Shown here: piece by piece, positions 1 through 10,300 of the stretch
Numbering within the stretch: the stretch's first letter is position 1
Layout: every line of letters starts with the position of its first letter
NCBI GenBank assembly: GCA_021397845.1
Contig: CM038040.1
Location: 60,652,088 to 60,716,087, forward strand
Reading direction: 5' to 3'
Source of the DNA: Areca catechu
Lineage: Eukaryota > Streptophyta > Magnoliopsida > Arecales > Arecaceae
DNA length: 64,000 nt
Notes under the pieces: generated by a model
Told to the model about the DNA's origin: nothing
What the model saw: the letters and a program-made list of their open reading frames with translations, nothing else
Databases searched by the model: none
Translations under genes and position numbers: made by a program

Positions 1-249
1 GTATTCGGGTGTGAATATAGTGGAAATCCCAAGTGGTATCTTGAGTAATGGATGTAGGAGCTGGGTTGCTCTGAACCATTATAAATTTTGAGTGTTTGTG
101 TTATGCTTACTTGACTTTATTTAGCTTCTGCAATTTATTACTGTGTCACAGCACCTAACACTCATAAGTGATTTTTTAATTATACATTATCTGCTTTTAA
201 TTTTTAAATTCCTAATTCACCCCCCTCTTAGGTAGCCACCTGGGCAACA
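1..249 (+). mobile_element. 3' end of a Copia LTR, cut by window edge
   Basis: This stretch aligns by eye, base for base in long runs, with the LTR end at 6493-6744. Shared landmarks are the run reading 'ctgaaccattataaattt', the CT-rich 'aattcacccccctct' and the closing 'gccacctgggcaaca'. It is therefore the tail of an LTR of the same family as the 5' LTR at 2706-6744. It should be followed by a primer-binding site, but reverse-transcriptase coding sequence begins immediately, so the right edge is a rearrangement junction. The left part lies outside the window. Confidence 0.75.
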
Positions 250-1067
250 GATAGATCTAAGAGGCTTCTGGGACGGTCCCAATCAATGTACATAGACACT
301 GTGCTGAAATGGTTCAGCATGGAAAATTCTAAAAGGGACTATCTTTCGATAGGTCATGGAATTACTCTTTTCAAGATGGATTGTGTAATAATTCCTGATG
401 AAAGAGAGCGTATGAGTAGGATTCCATATGCTTCGATAGTGGGTTCTATTATGTATGCTATATTATGTACTAGACTAGACATGGCATACTCACTAGGGAT
501 AGTGAGCAGATACCAGTCAGACCCAGGTGAAGCTCATTAGAAAGTTGTTAAGAATATTCTTAAGTATTTAAGAAATACTAAGGACCAATGGCTTATTTAT
601 GGAGATTCTGACTTAAAACTTATGGGATATACTGACTCCAGTTTTCAGTCAGATAGTGATGATAGTAAGAGTGTGTCTAGTTTTATGTTTATCCTTAATG
701 GTGGAGCAGTATGCTGGAAAAGTTTCAAGCAGCATACAATGGCCAATTCTGTTTGCAAGGCAGAATATATTGCAACATCAGATGCAACAAATGAGGCTGT
801 GTGGTTATGGAAGTTTCTAGGTGAGCTGGGAGTGGTACCTTCCCTGGATAGTCCTATTCTGATGTATTGTTATAGCACTGGAGCCATAGCTCAAGCCAAA
901 GAGCCGAGATCACATCAGCGGACTAAGCATATTCTATGTTGTTGTCACCTTGTCCAGGAGATTTTGAACAAGGTGACATCAAGCTTCTGAAGATCGATGG
1001 TAAGGAGAACTTAGCCGACCCCTTCACTAAAGCCATTGGAATGCAAAAGTTTGACGATTACAATTAG
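250..1067 (+). pseudogene. Copia polyprotein fragment: RT C-terminus and RNase H
   Basis: The reading frame encodes the end of a Ty1/Copia reverse transcriptase (DRSKRLLG, then MYIDTVLKWFSM, RMSRIPYAS and SIMYAILCTR) and then RNase H (GYTDSSF, AEYIATSDA, GAIAQAKEP, SHQRTKHI). It is the last third of a pol polyprotein that copies element RNA into DNA in cytoplasmic particles. It is dead. A TAG replaces the expected Trp after GEAH (538-540). The frame shifts near 960, so that ADPFTKAI is read in another frame. The RNase H motif normally reading YCDN here reads YCYS, which loses a catalytic Asp. Gag, protease, integrase and most of RT are absent to the left. Confidence 0.9.
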
Positions 1068-1104
1068 AAGATGGAAATCAGATTCTATTCTGATTGGCTT
1101 TAGT

Positions 1105-1116
1105 CCAGGTGAGAGT
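1105..1116 (+). other. Polypurine-tract region of Copia remnant
   Basis: The short run 'ccaggtgagagt' immediately precedes the LTR start TGTTGGGAATTG. This is where plant Copia elements carry a tract of the type 'ccaagtgggaga' that primes plus-strand DNA synthesis. It is slightly degraded. Confidence 0.55.
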
Positions 1117-2705
1117 TGTTGGGAATTGTGTGTCCCAAAGCCAATCGTGTAGGTTGTAGATAGTTGTGCAACTCATGTATATGTATATGAATTATTGAAT
1201 TGAACAAAAAGTTTATTCTGGTTGTTCATCACATGAGATCTTCCTAATTGAACTCTTGTATGATAATGTCCTTTGAGCTACCTTATATGCGATATAGAAA
1301 GGATGTGTCATGTAGTTCATAAACTTGTTCACGACCAAAGGATACACTATTTCAGGACAATGGTGTATCGAGAGCAGTTCATTGATGTCATGTATGTTGG
1401 TTGTCCTCTTAACCAAGTAGCATGAAGATGCTGGCAAGACATCAGGTATTGTTCGACACTTCAATGAGCGTGATTCTCATGCAAGATTTTCTTTCTGCCA
1501 AAGAGAAGTTTTGCAATAGAATGTGGACATGAATTATTTTTCTGACTTGAGATCACTATGGTAGCTTGCAAGCAACTCCTGTGCTTAGGTGCTGGACTAC
1601 CCGGATTTCTAATCCGGTGATGGAAGGTTGCTGGCTACAGTCAAGTACTTGTATAGTGATAGTAGGATCAAGATAGGATTGATCTCTCCAAATGGTTTGG
1701 ATTGAATGCTTAATATGCCTCAATTGAGAAAGATCTTGGCCAGGGCATTCCTTGTAAGGAGTTATAGGGATCTTCATTTGAGACATATTGAGATGGATTG
1801 ATTAGGGTTCGATAGTTTAACCCTAAGCCATTCGGAGCATTAGGATATCAAAGGAATAAGTTTAGTGGTATTCCATGTTCTATATGTTTTTATTGCTCTA
1901 CAACCTTCAACCTATCTGGACACCGGGTGTCATTACTAGATGGTGACTTTAGCTGGTACTGGAAATGTTCCTATGCTACCAATTTAGTGTTTGAACCTAC
2001 AAGGTCACACACCGTGGGGTTTCTTCTTGATTTGTTGGCTTGGGAATGATTGGGAATCATTCCAGACTCGTTTGACAAGAAGTTGTCAAAACTACATTCG
2101 ACCCAACTCATCGGATGAGTCGACTTGTGCGAGTCAACTCACATGCTTGAGTCGACTCGTCTATCAGACTCTACAAAAATCCAAGGATGCCTTATTAATG
2201 GCTATAAGAGTTATGGCACTTAATTTTGGCATCTTGGAGTTTTAACTAGCCATAGTTGCTGAAGCCAAAAGGTATTGTATCCTGTAGGAATTCCAAGAGA
2301 CTCCAAACCTCCCATTTATCTTTCATTATCTCCCTGTCATGGTGTTATTAAAAAGGCTATTTTTGGGTGAGCTGAGAGGGTAGAATTGTTCACCTTTCAC
2401 ATAGGTCAAGATTCTGCCATTTTGTTGGTTAAAACTCATCCTTGACCTCTGAAAGATTATGAGATCAGATTTCATTCTTGGGAAGATAGAGTGAGGTTTG
2501 GTTTTGGGATTCTTGTGTGTATACCTTCTATTGAAGGTTTGGGACAGAGTGATCTGGGAAGGGTTCTTAGGTGCCTTTGTTCCAACATCTCTTTAGCAAC
2601 TGGTTCTTCAAAGAGTTGAAGAAGGAGTCCATCACTGCCACACTTTTTTCGGAGAGGCTAGCATCTTGAAGGAAGGAGAAGAATCCCCTTACCTCGGTGT
2701 GAACC
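1117..2705 (+). mobile_element. 3' LTR of the Copia remnant
   Basis: The LTR starts TGTTGGGAATTGTGTGTCCC directly after the polypurine tract. From 1117 to about 2080 it aligns with the reverse complement of the solo LTR at 3121-5502. Shared anchors include the start, 'gtagcttgcaagcaactcc', 'acctatctggac' and 'ctagatggt'. The two diverge after about 2080. The right boundary is set only by the start of the next LTR at 2706, so the end is uncertain. It holds scattered 'gagtcgactc' motifs (2105-2165). No gene is seen in it; the short ORFs on either strand are chance. Confidence 0.65.
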
Positions 2706-5700
2706 TGTTGAACCCTTGAATGATTTAGATGATAACAAAACATTGGAGCATGCACTTATGTTACTAACTACTTTTTAAGTGCTTTATAAGTTTTTGTAGG
2801 ATGATTTCATTGCTAAATTACAATGCCTACAATCTTATTATATGTCATAAGTTATGTTGTAAATGTGTCATGTAAAGAAGAGACCAAAGAAATATTAAAA
2901 AAATATTCTCAAAAATGGGTTACTTCTAAGTGTTTTCAAGTTTAAATTCCTTAGAATCAATTGTTAATTGAGTTGGGAAGAAACTTAAATGATAAAATAT
3001 TACTTGATGAAATCTAAAGAAGAAACGAAAGCTTTACTGAAAAACTCATTCGAGCTGACTCGAGTAAAGAGAGCCGACTCTAGTTCATGGTACGCATAAA
3101 CGATTTTGGCATGCAGAGATTGAAAGTTAAAAGGGTCATTTGCAGGTGCCTACCCTAAGCATGCAACATCAGGGAGCAGGTAAGTATTTTAAAATAATTT
3201 TAAAATGCACAGCGGAAAACATGCTCCACGCGGGATCTAACACAATCTGGAAGCATGTACAGACTAAAACATGTAATAATATGGGCATGTAATGTTTATA
3301 AAATATTTTAAATCCATAGATCTATTCATGCATGAATTTAAAACTAAATCCATACCTTATTCCCGCGTGGAATAAATCTGGTATAGTTCTGGAATAGCTG
3401 GGATAACAGGAATAAATTTATTCCTGTTGTCTTCCACTTTCAGCACGTTGACAGGTTGCTGTTCTTCCCACCAAAAACTGCTGCAGAACAAAGAAAAAAC
3501 TGGCAACGTTTGATCTTCCTTCCAACACCAAAATGTAGGGAACAAGATGGTTGATCTTCCTTCAAAGGGGAGTAGATGATTCAAGGTTTTGGTCCCCTTC
3601 CTTTCAACCAAAAACAGCACCAGAAAATTCAGCAGCCTGCAAAATCTGCAACCTGAAAACAGAGCATAAGAACAGCAAGAGAAAAAGGTCGATCCGGCTT
3701 CCAAGTGCTCGGTTGAACACTCTCAAGAGGGGGAACATGCCGGGGGCTAGCTCTGATCCGTCTCTCGGTCGATGCTAGTCGCCAGAAGACATGGAACGGT
3801 GGGAGGGAAGAGGGAATGAAACAGAATTTCAGAACCTGTTTTTCAGCAAAACAGAGTTCATCTTCCTCCAAATTTGAGCACCAGAAAACAGAGATTAATT
3901 GGTGTTCTCTCCTCCTATCACTCACCAAAACCCAACCCTCAAATTCACCGGTGGAATAGGAAAGAATTTTTGCAAGGAAGAGGGACTCTTACAAATTTCT
4001 AACCTTTTACACGGTGATGAAAACCTGCTGCAGAAAAAGTGGGGTGCTGGAAGAGTTAAAAGGCTGCTGGGAGAATTAACAACGGAGAGGGAGGGAGGCC
4101 AAAGGACGTCGGTGGTATAATCACCCATTAAACAGCCATAAGGACTAATAAAATGGGTTTAAGGGTAATCGGTGGAGGGAGATAAAAGGACACTGAATGG
4201 CTTCCACGGCATTGAAAACGCCCAGCGGGAAGAAAGACCGTGTAAACCGGTCAAATGGAAAAACCAACGGTCCAAACAATGGGTTTAATCCAATTAAAAC
4301 CAAAGGTTCAAAAGAAAACCGATCCAAGCCAATTAAACCAGATGGTTCAAATAAATTGAACCGGTTCAAGCCCAAATAAAATTTGGTTCAATTGGTTCAC
4401 AACCAATTGGAGGCCGAATTTAGCTCCGAATCAGTTCAAAATTGATTCAAAAAAATCCTGGCATAGACCTGGTCAGCCCAGAACAATTTCTGGTTGACAC
4501 AAACAAGGGCAGGACCGGGAAAAGAGTTCTCAAAAAATACCGTAACCATAAAATCGAGGCGATTCCCAATCGTAATCGGTATCCGGATCAGAGAGTTATC
4601 CTTTGTGGCATGTGACCTCATAGGTTCGAACCTAAACGGTAGCACTGGAACAATTTCAGTACCAGCACAGGAAACCATCTAGCAATGGGTCCCGGCGTCC
4701 AGATAGGTCGAAGATGCGGGAGCATACTATCGAACCTCTGGCATATGGTTACCGTATAATTCATCCCTTTGACCTCTAATGCTCAGGATGACTGATATTG
4801 GGCTGCCAACCCAGACTGAGTCGGTCGACAACGTGTCTCAATCTTGCAAGCCCAGTGACTCTTCACTAGGGCTATCCCGGTCGAGGATTTGCTAAATTGA
4901 GATACTGCGAGACATTCAATCCAAACTATTTGGACATGTCAATTCCATCTTGGTCCATCACTGTTCCACAAGTACTTGTCTGTACCCAGAAACCTTCCAT
5001 CATCGGATTAAAAATCTGGGTAGTCCAGTACCAAAGAACAGGGAGTTGCTTGCAAGCTACCATGATGACCTCAGGTCAGAGGGACACATATACCCATATC
5101 CTATCGTGAGTATCCCTTTGGCATAAAGGGGTTTCATGGAGTCATGTTCAATGAGATATCATATATCCCACTTGCAGATCACATCAGTGTCACCACACTC
5201 ATTTGGTCAAGAGGACAACCAAACGATGTGAACTGCAACAACCTATACTTGATATATTGCCGTCCAGTACAATATATCCTTTGGCTGTGAACAAGGTTTA
5301 AGGACCAGTCGATACATCCTCTCTATATCGAAGTCAGTGTAGCCCTAAGGACTTCATCACATGGAAAGAGTTCATTATTAGGGAAATACAATATGTGATG
5401 AGCTGCCAAAAATAATAATTTTATTAATTCATAAAATGAATACAATACTCAGTACAACCGCCTACAACCCAGGCGATTGGCTTTGGGACACAATTCCCAA
5501 TAGAGATTTGAGCCAACTCATAAGAACCCGAGCCGACTCATCTAGTGCATCATTTCTTTAATTAGACAGGCGAGCCGACCCGAAGGAAGTCTGAGCCGAC
5601 TCATCCATTCAGTCAGGCATCCGAGTCGACCCTTTAGAGATCCGAGTTGACTCCTCCAGAGTTCAGAAGAATCAGTTCTAAGAGAATAGCCAAGCGAGCT

Positions 5701-6744
5701 GACTCCAATAGAAGAGCCGACTCCTCCAGAGTATAATTTTGAAGACCTGTGAATCCGAGCCAACTCGAACTGAGGCTAGCCGACTCATCCAGAGTAAGAA
5801 ATCAAAATACTATGAAACCAAGCCGACCCAAATAAGGCAAGGCGACTCGACCATAACTTCTCTGAGAATCCAAGCCAACTCGAGGGATCCGAGCTGACTC
5901 AAAGGTCGATTCCAGGCAGGTAACGGCTAGTTCCAGAACTTCATTTTTGAATTTGAAAAGTACTCCAATGGTCAAATGTCACATCCCAATGGTTTACAAT
6001 GACTATATCCACCTGAGAAGAGTACAAGACTCTATAAATGAGGGATTGGGACAACTTTTAAATAGGCTAATGCTTAGTTGAATATTTAATAAGCTTGTAA
6101 GCAAGAGAGAACTAAAGAGCATTCAAGTCAGTCTTCAAGACTTCACCAACTCCAATCTAAAGCTTGAAGCATATATTGAAGAAGTTGAAGAAGCCACTGA
6201 AGAGAATTAAGTGCAATTAAGAAGGCTTCTCTCGAGCTGCATTGGCAACCATCAAACAACATTAGTTTGTCATTTTGTTGCCTATTTTCTTTAACTCTTT
6301 TATGAGTTAATAGGTTATTGGTGAGCCTGGTTTAAAAATGAAGTAGGTTCTTGGTTAGCCTGTTCGAAACCAAGTGTTCAAAACCAAGTTGGGTTCTTGG
6401 TGATCCTATGTAAAATCAAGTGTTGGATTTTTGGTGAGCTCAGTTGAAAAACCAAGTTAGGTTTGGATTGTGAGCCTAGTAAAACAATCCAATTGTATTC
6501 CAGTGGTAAATATAGTGAAAATCTCAAGTGGTATCTTGGATAGTGGACGTAGGAGTGAGGGTGCTCTGAACCACTATAAATTTGCTGTGTTTGCATTATG
6601 CTTTTTTTGTTTGTATTTGCTTCTGCTTTTATTTATTTGAATCACAGCACTATTATACTAAAGAAGAATTAAAAGAGAACATATTTGTTTAAATTTTTTA
6701 AATTTCCAATTCACCCTCCTCTTTGGAAAGCCACCTGGGCAACA
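2706..6744 (+). mobile_element. 5' LTR of truncated Copia element, split by a solo LTR
   Basis: This LTR starts at TGTTGAACCCTTGAATG and ends ...CTGGGCAACA at 6744, just before the primer-binding site. Without the inserted solo LTR and one target-site copy (2387 bp) it is about 1.65 kb. The stretch 5508-5930 is packed with repeats of the type 'gagccgactc'. A TATA-like 'ctataaat' lies at 6032-6039, a reasonable LTR promoter position. The last 250 bp match window positions 1-249. The 'gatgataacaaa' near the start is common in Sirevirus-like Copia LTRs. No coding sequence lies inside. Confidence 0.8.
3121..5502 (-). mobile_element. Solo Copia LTR with 5-bp target-site duplication
   Basis: A single LTR, with no internal region, lies on the minus strand and is flanked by the direct repeat GAGAT at 3116-3120 and 5503-5507. 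In its own direction it begins TATTGGGAATTGTGTCCC (canonical TGTTGGG, one change) and ends ...TTTCA. It is homologous to the LTR at 1117 for roughly its first 0.8-0.9 kb. A solo LTR with matching target-site duplications is what unequal recombination between two LTRs of one element leaves. ORFs predicted within it (for example 3551-3928 and 4145-4379) overlap on both strands and match nothing recognisable. Confidence 0.88.
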
Positions 6745-6746
6745 AC

Positions 6747-6758
6747 TGGTATCAGAGC
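6747..6758 (+). other. Primer-binding site (initiator Met-tRNA type)
   Basis: TGGTATCAGAGC lies two bases after the LTR end. It is complementary to the 3' end of initiator methionine tRNA, the usual primer for minus-strand DNA in plant Copia elements. It fixes the LTR end at 6744 and the element orientation. Confidence 0.92.
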
Positions 6759-6789
6759 AATGTCTCTGAGTTTAATTAGAGTAAAGATT

Positions 6790-8674
6790 GATGGCTCATC
6801 CCATGAGTACTTCTTTGGCCGAAGGCCAATCTACTAATAGACCTCCACTGTTCACTAGCACGAATTATTCATACTGGAAAGCTAGAATGAAGATATACAT
6901 TCAAGTTGTTGATTTTTAGTTATGGAAGGTCATTCTTAAGGGTCCACAAATACCCATGATTAAAATTGATGGCGTGGATGTCCCAAAACCTGAAGAGGAT
7001 TGGGATGAACACGACATGAAAATGGAGGAATTGAATGCCAAAGCCATTAACTTACTATATTATGCTTTGGATGCAAATGAGTTCAATTGAATTTCTATTT
7101 GCTCATCTATAAAAGAAATCTGGAATAAACTCGAAGTGATCCATGAAGGAACTTCCTAAGTGAAGACCTCCAAAATCAATCTTCTAGTACATAGCTATGA
7201 ATTATTTAAGATGGAACAAACTGAAACTATCTCTGCCATGTTTTCACGGTTTACAGATATTATTATTGGTTTGAAAAGTCTTGGCAAGGTTTATTCTAAT
7301 TTGACTTAGTACAGAAGATTCTAAGATCACTTCCGGATAAATGGGATCTCAAAATAACTGCCATCCAGGAAGCAAAAGATCTAAACACACTAACACTGGA
7401 TGAACTGCTAGGTTCTTTCATCACTCATGAATTGGCAATGCAGCATTGAAATGAAGATGATCAGAAGAAGAAGAAAATAATTGCCTTCAAAGCTACATCG
7501 AATTCAAAGAAACAAGATGAGAATTCGGAAGATGATTGCTCCTCCTCCGAAGATGACTTAGAAGATGAAGACATAGCCATGGTCGTGAGGAGATTTAGAA
7601 GGTTTATGGAAAAGAATAAAGGAAGATATTTTAGAAAGTGTCATAAGAAAGGTAAATATAGTAAGGACGATGACAAAGGAAAAGAAAAAGAAAGTGATCA
7701 AATGCCCATCTGTTATGAGTGTAAGAAGCTCGGGCATATCTATCCTGAGTGTCCTTTATTAAAGAAAACTTTTAAGAAAAAGAAAAAGAAGGCGATAGTT
7801 GCTACTTGGAGCGACAGCGAAGAGTTGACTTCAATAGAAGAGGAAGAGACCACAAAAACTGCAAACTTCTATCTTATAGGTCTCAAAGATGAGGTAACGT
7901 CCCCCGAACCGCAAATAGAATTTACTTTTGATGAATTAAATTATGCATTTCATGACTTATTATCTGAATTTAAAAAAGCTGGAGTAAAGATTAGAGCTTT
8001 AAAGAATATCAATGATTCTTTACTGAAAGAAAAGGAAGATATTTCTGAAAAGAACAAGATATTGCAAAAAGAATTAACTATCTTTTTTGAAAATAACAAA
8101 GCTTTGGAAATTGAAAAAATATATATCTCGAGAAAAACATAGCTTTAAATGTTGAAAATTCTGAATTGAAAAAGGATGTTGAAAAACTCAAGCCATTAGT
8201 TGAAAAATTTACATTAAGTTGAAATAAGCTTGAGTTCATTTTGAAAGAGCAAAGAGATTCAAAAAGTAAAGCTGGAATTAGTTATAACTCTTCAAATGCA
8301 AAAGGAATTTCAGCTACTAAATTTGTATCCTTAAAAGCTTATGTTCTAAAAATTTCATCTCAAAAAGCTTTTGTATTAAATCCTTCAATATCCATTTCTA
8401 AAGCTTCAAAGTATGTTCCAAAGATCTCAACTCAAAAATCTTTTAAATTGAATGATTCTACATCTGCATCTACTTCTAAAACTTCAAAGTTTACATCCTT
8501 TCAAAATTCTAGAATTATTTGTTATGCATGCAAAGGGGTAGGACATAAGGTCTTTCAATGCAATATTTTTAAAAATGCTAAAAGTAAAGTAAGAGAGATT
8601 TGGGTTCCCAAAGGAACCACCTTTGCTAACCTACAAGGACCCAAGGCAGCTTGGGTACTTAAAAGAACTTGTTG
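6790..8674 (+). pseudogene. Copia gag, two zinc knuckles, disrupted
   Basis: The gag frame opens with MAHPMSTSLAEG and runs through NYSYWKARMKIYIQ, the usual N-terminal Copia gag signature (UBN2/DUF4219 type). A TAG interrupts it at about 6917, with more stops and a frameshift near 7300. From 7579 the frame is open: a basic, lysine-rich stretch, then a CCHC zinc knuckle (Cys-X2-Cys-X4-His-X4-Cys, 7711-7752), then an acidic coiled-coil-like segment rich in Glu and Lys. After a further break, a Ser/Lys-rich part leads to a second CCHC knuckle (8520-8561). Gag packages element RNA, and two knuckles separated by a coiled segment fit Sirevirus-like gag. Not functional as it stands. Confidence 0.87.
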
Positions 8675-9311
8675 ATTATTTTGCAGAAATGTCTTACAGC
8701 CCAAAAAATGAAGAAAAGATGGTATCTCAACAGTGGCTGTTCAAGACATATGACGGGTGACAAGGATCAATTCATCACCCTAGAGATGAAAGAAGGAGGT
8801 TTGGTAACCTTTGGAGATAATAGCAAGGGAAAAATAATCGGTATTGATAAGATCAAATTGACCCCCTATACTTTTATTGAAAATGTATTGCTAGTAGACA
8901 AATTGAAGCATAATTTGTTAAGTATTAGTCAATTATGTGATAAAGGCTTCAAGGTTGTCTTTGAATCATTTATGTGTATTGTACAAACTCTCTTGAATCT
9001 AGCAACAAATTCATTGGACATAGACTTGAAAACATTTATGTGGTAGATCTTAATGATCAAGCTATGTCTAGTAGTTCCAGTTTAGTAGCAATGAATGCTA
9101 AGAACAAGGACTCTTGTTTACTTTAGCATAGATGATTAGGTCATGCTAGCATGCATACTATTGCAAAGTTAATTTCTAATAATTTAGTTAGAGGTTTGCC
9201 TAAGTTTAAAGTTGATTTTGAATATATTTACGATGCTTGTCAAATGGGTAAACATACTAGAGGGAGTTTTAAATCCAAAAATATGATTTTAACTTCTAGA
9301 CCCCTTGAGCT
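8669..9311 (+). pseudogene. Copia protease and GAG-pre-integrase fragment
   Basis: The protease signature reads WYLNSGCSRHMTGD (about 8717-8761). The family has WYLDSGCSRHMTGD, so the catalytic Asp of the retropepsin has become Asn. Downstream are LLSISQLCDKG and, after a frameshift near 9000 and several stops, the GAG-pre-integrase domain (LGHASMHTIAKL, LVRGLPKF, DACQMGKHTRGSF, about 9110-9305). It ends at SRPLEL, exactly where integrase proper should begin, because unrelated sequence starts at 9312. Integrase, RT, RNase H and the 3' LTR are lost. Confidence 0.88.
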
Positions 9312-9638
9312 TTAATTCTTAACTTTAAGCTATAATTAATAAATATAAAATTCTTACATTGATTAATAAATGTTGGATTTTGAATGCTATCACACTAATT
9401 TATATATTTAAAATTTTCAATTCTTTAGAATTTATTTTCATATATACCCTCTTAAATATATAAAATTATATGAATATCCTTATAAAATTATTATTTGCAT
9501 ATATATATCCTTCTAAATTATTATTTTTATATATACCTATTAAGGGTATTTTAATTATTTTAATTTTAAGTTGCTACTTTTTAATAGTGTTTGTGGGCGT
9601 GAGTACATATGCAAGAAAAAAATAAAAAAAGTAGATAT
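9312..9638 (+). repeat. Duplicated segment, copy 1, left piece
   Basis: From 'ttaattcttaacttt' to the CACTA-1 insertion point this stretch matches 33408-33744 almost throughout, including 'gtgggcgtgagtacatatgc' near its end. It is also one arm of the inverted repeat described at 32685-33735. It is very AT-rich and shows no gene. The left edge abuts the truncated Copia element; the right edge is the target-site duplication TAT (9636-9638). Confidence 0.88.
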
Positions 9639-9651
9639 CACTACAGTAAAA
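9639..9651 (+). repeat. CACTA-1 left terminal inverted repeat
   Basis: CACTACAGTAAAA pairs with the right end, which reads CACTACAGTGAAA on the other strand: twelve of thirteen positions match. Preceded by TAT. Confidence 0.93.
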
Positions 9652-9654
9652 AGG

Positions 9655-9835
9655 TAAAAAGCTGATCGTTTTCTCCCGATGCTTCTGAGTAGCATCGGGA
9701 GACTCCGCAAGCCCATCGACGCTTTTGAAAAGCATCAGTATCCTCCGATGCTTTTAAGCGTCGGCAAGTAAGTCGATTTTAATGATGCTTAAAAGCGTCG
9801 GCGGACTTTTGTTTAGGCATCGCCATACCGGAGTC
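9655..9835 (+). repeat. CACTA-1 left subterminal repeats
   Basis: About five or six units of the form gatgctt..aagc(a/g)tcgg in both directions, for example 'gatgcttttaagcgtcgg' and 'gatgcttaaaagcgtcgg'. In CACTA elements such repeats next to the ends are bound by the TNPA-type protein to pair the ends. The units are sparser and less perfect than at the right end. Confidence 0.8.
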
Positions 9836-10300
9836 CCTTTTCTCCCCAGCCCGAGCCCTAAATCCATTGTGCCTCCTCCTCCTCTTCCGATCCCCAGCCC
9901 TAATCCATTTTCTGCGTGACTGCCACTGCAGCTTCCTCCTCCTCCTCCTCTAATTCCTCACTCCTCCTTTTCATCCTCCGATCCCTCCCTCCTCCTCTTG
10001 TTCGAGCCATAGATCCCATTCATTCATCGCAACCTCCTCCTCCTCCTCTCCCTCACTCCTCCTCCTCCTCCGATCCCCCGATCCCTCCCTCCTCTCATTC
10101 AAATGGCCGGTAGCTCCTCCTCCAATCCTTGTCTCCTTCGATCCCACCTCCTCCTCTGATCCCCCAATCCCTCCCTCCTCAGTCTCTATCCTCGCCATCC
10201 GAAGGATCGAGCCACCGGTGGGTGGCCTTGAGTCGAGTCGCCACCGCGTGCCGGCCACCTCCTCCGTTTTGTCCTCCGATCTCTAGTTCATCAAATCAAG
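9836..10300 (+). promoter_or_regulatory. GC- and CT-rich leader region of CACTA-1
   Basis: After the subterminal repeats the composition changes sharply to C/T-rich with runs of 'ctcctcctcc', against an AT-rich background. This position matches the promoter and first-exon leader of CACTA elements. Low-complexity ORFs (9916-10338 plus, 9971-10258 minus) are Pro/Ser-rich or Gly/Glu-rich products of the repeat and have no recognisable domain, so I do not call a protein. CACTA-2 has a comparable purine-rich stretch (CT-rich on its coding strand) at 29214-29400. Confidence 0.5.

Noticed and set aside
3551..4682. Cluster of ORFs of 60-115 aa on both strands
   Set aside because: All lie within the solo LTR, overlap in antisense and match no retrotransposon or host domain.
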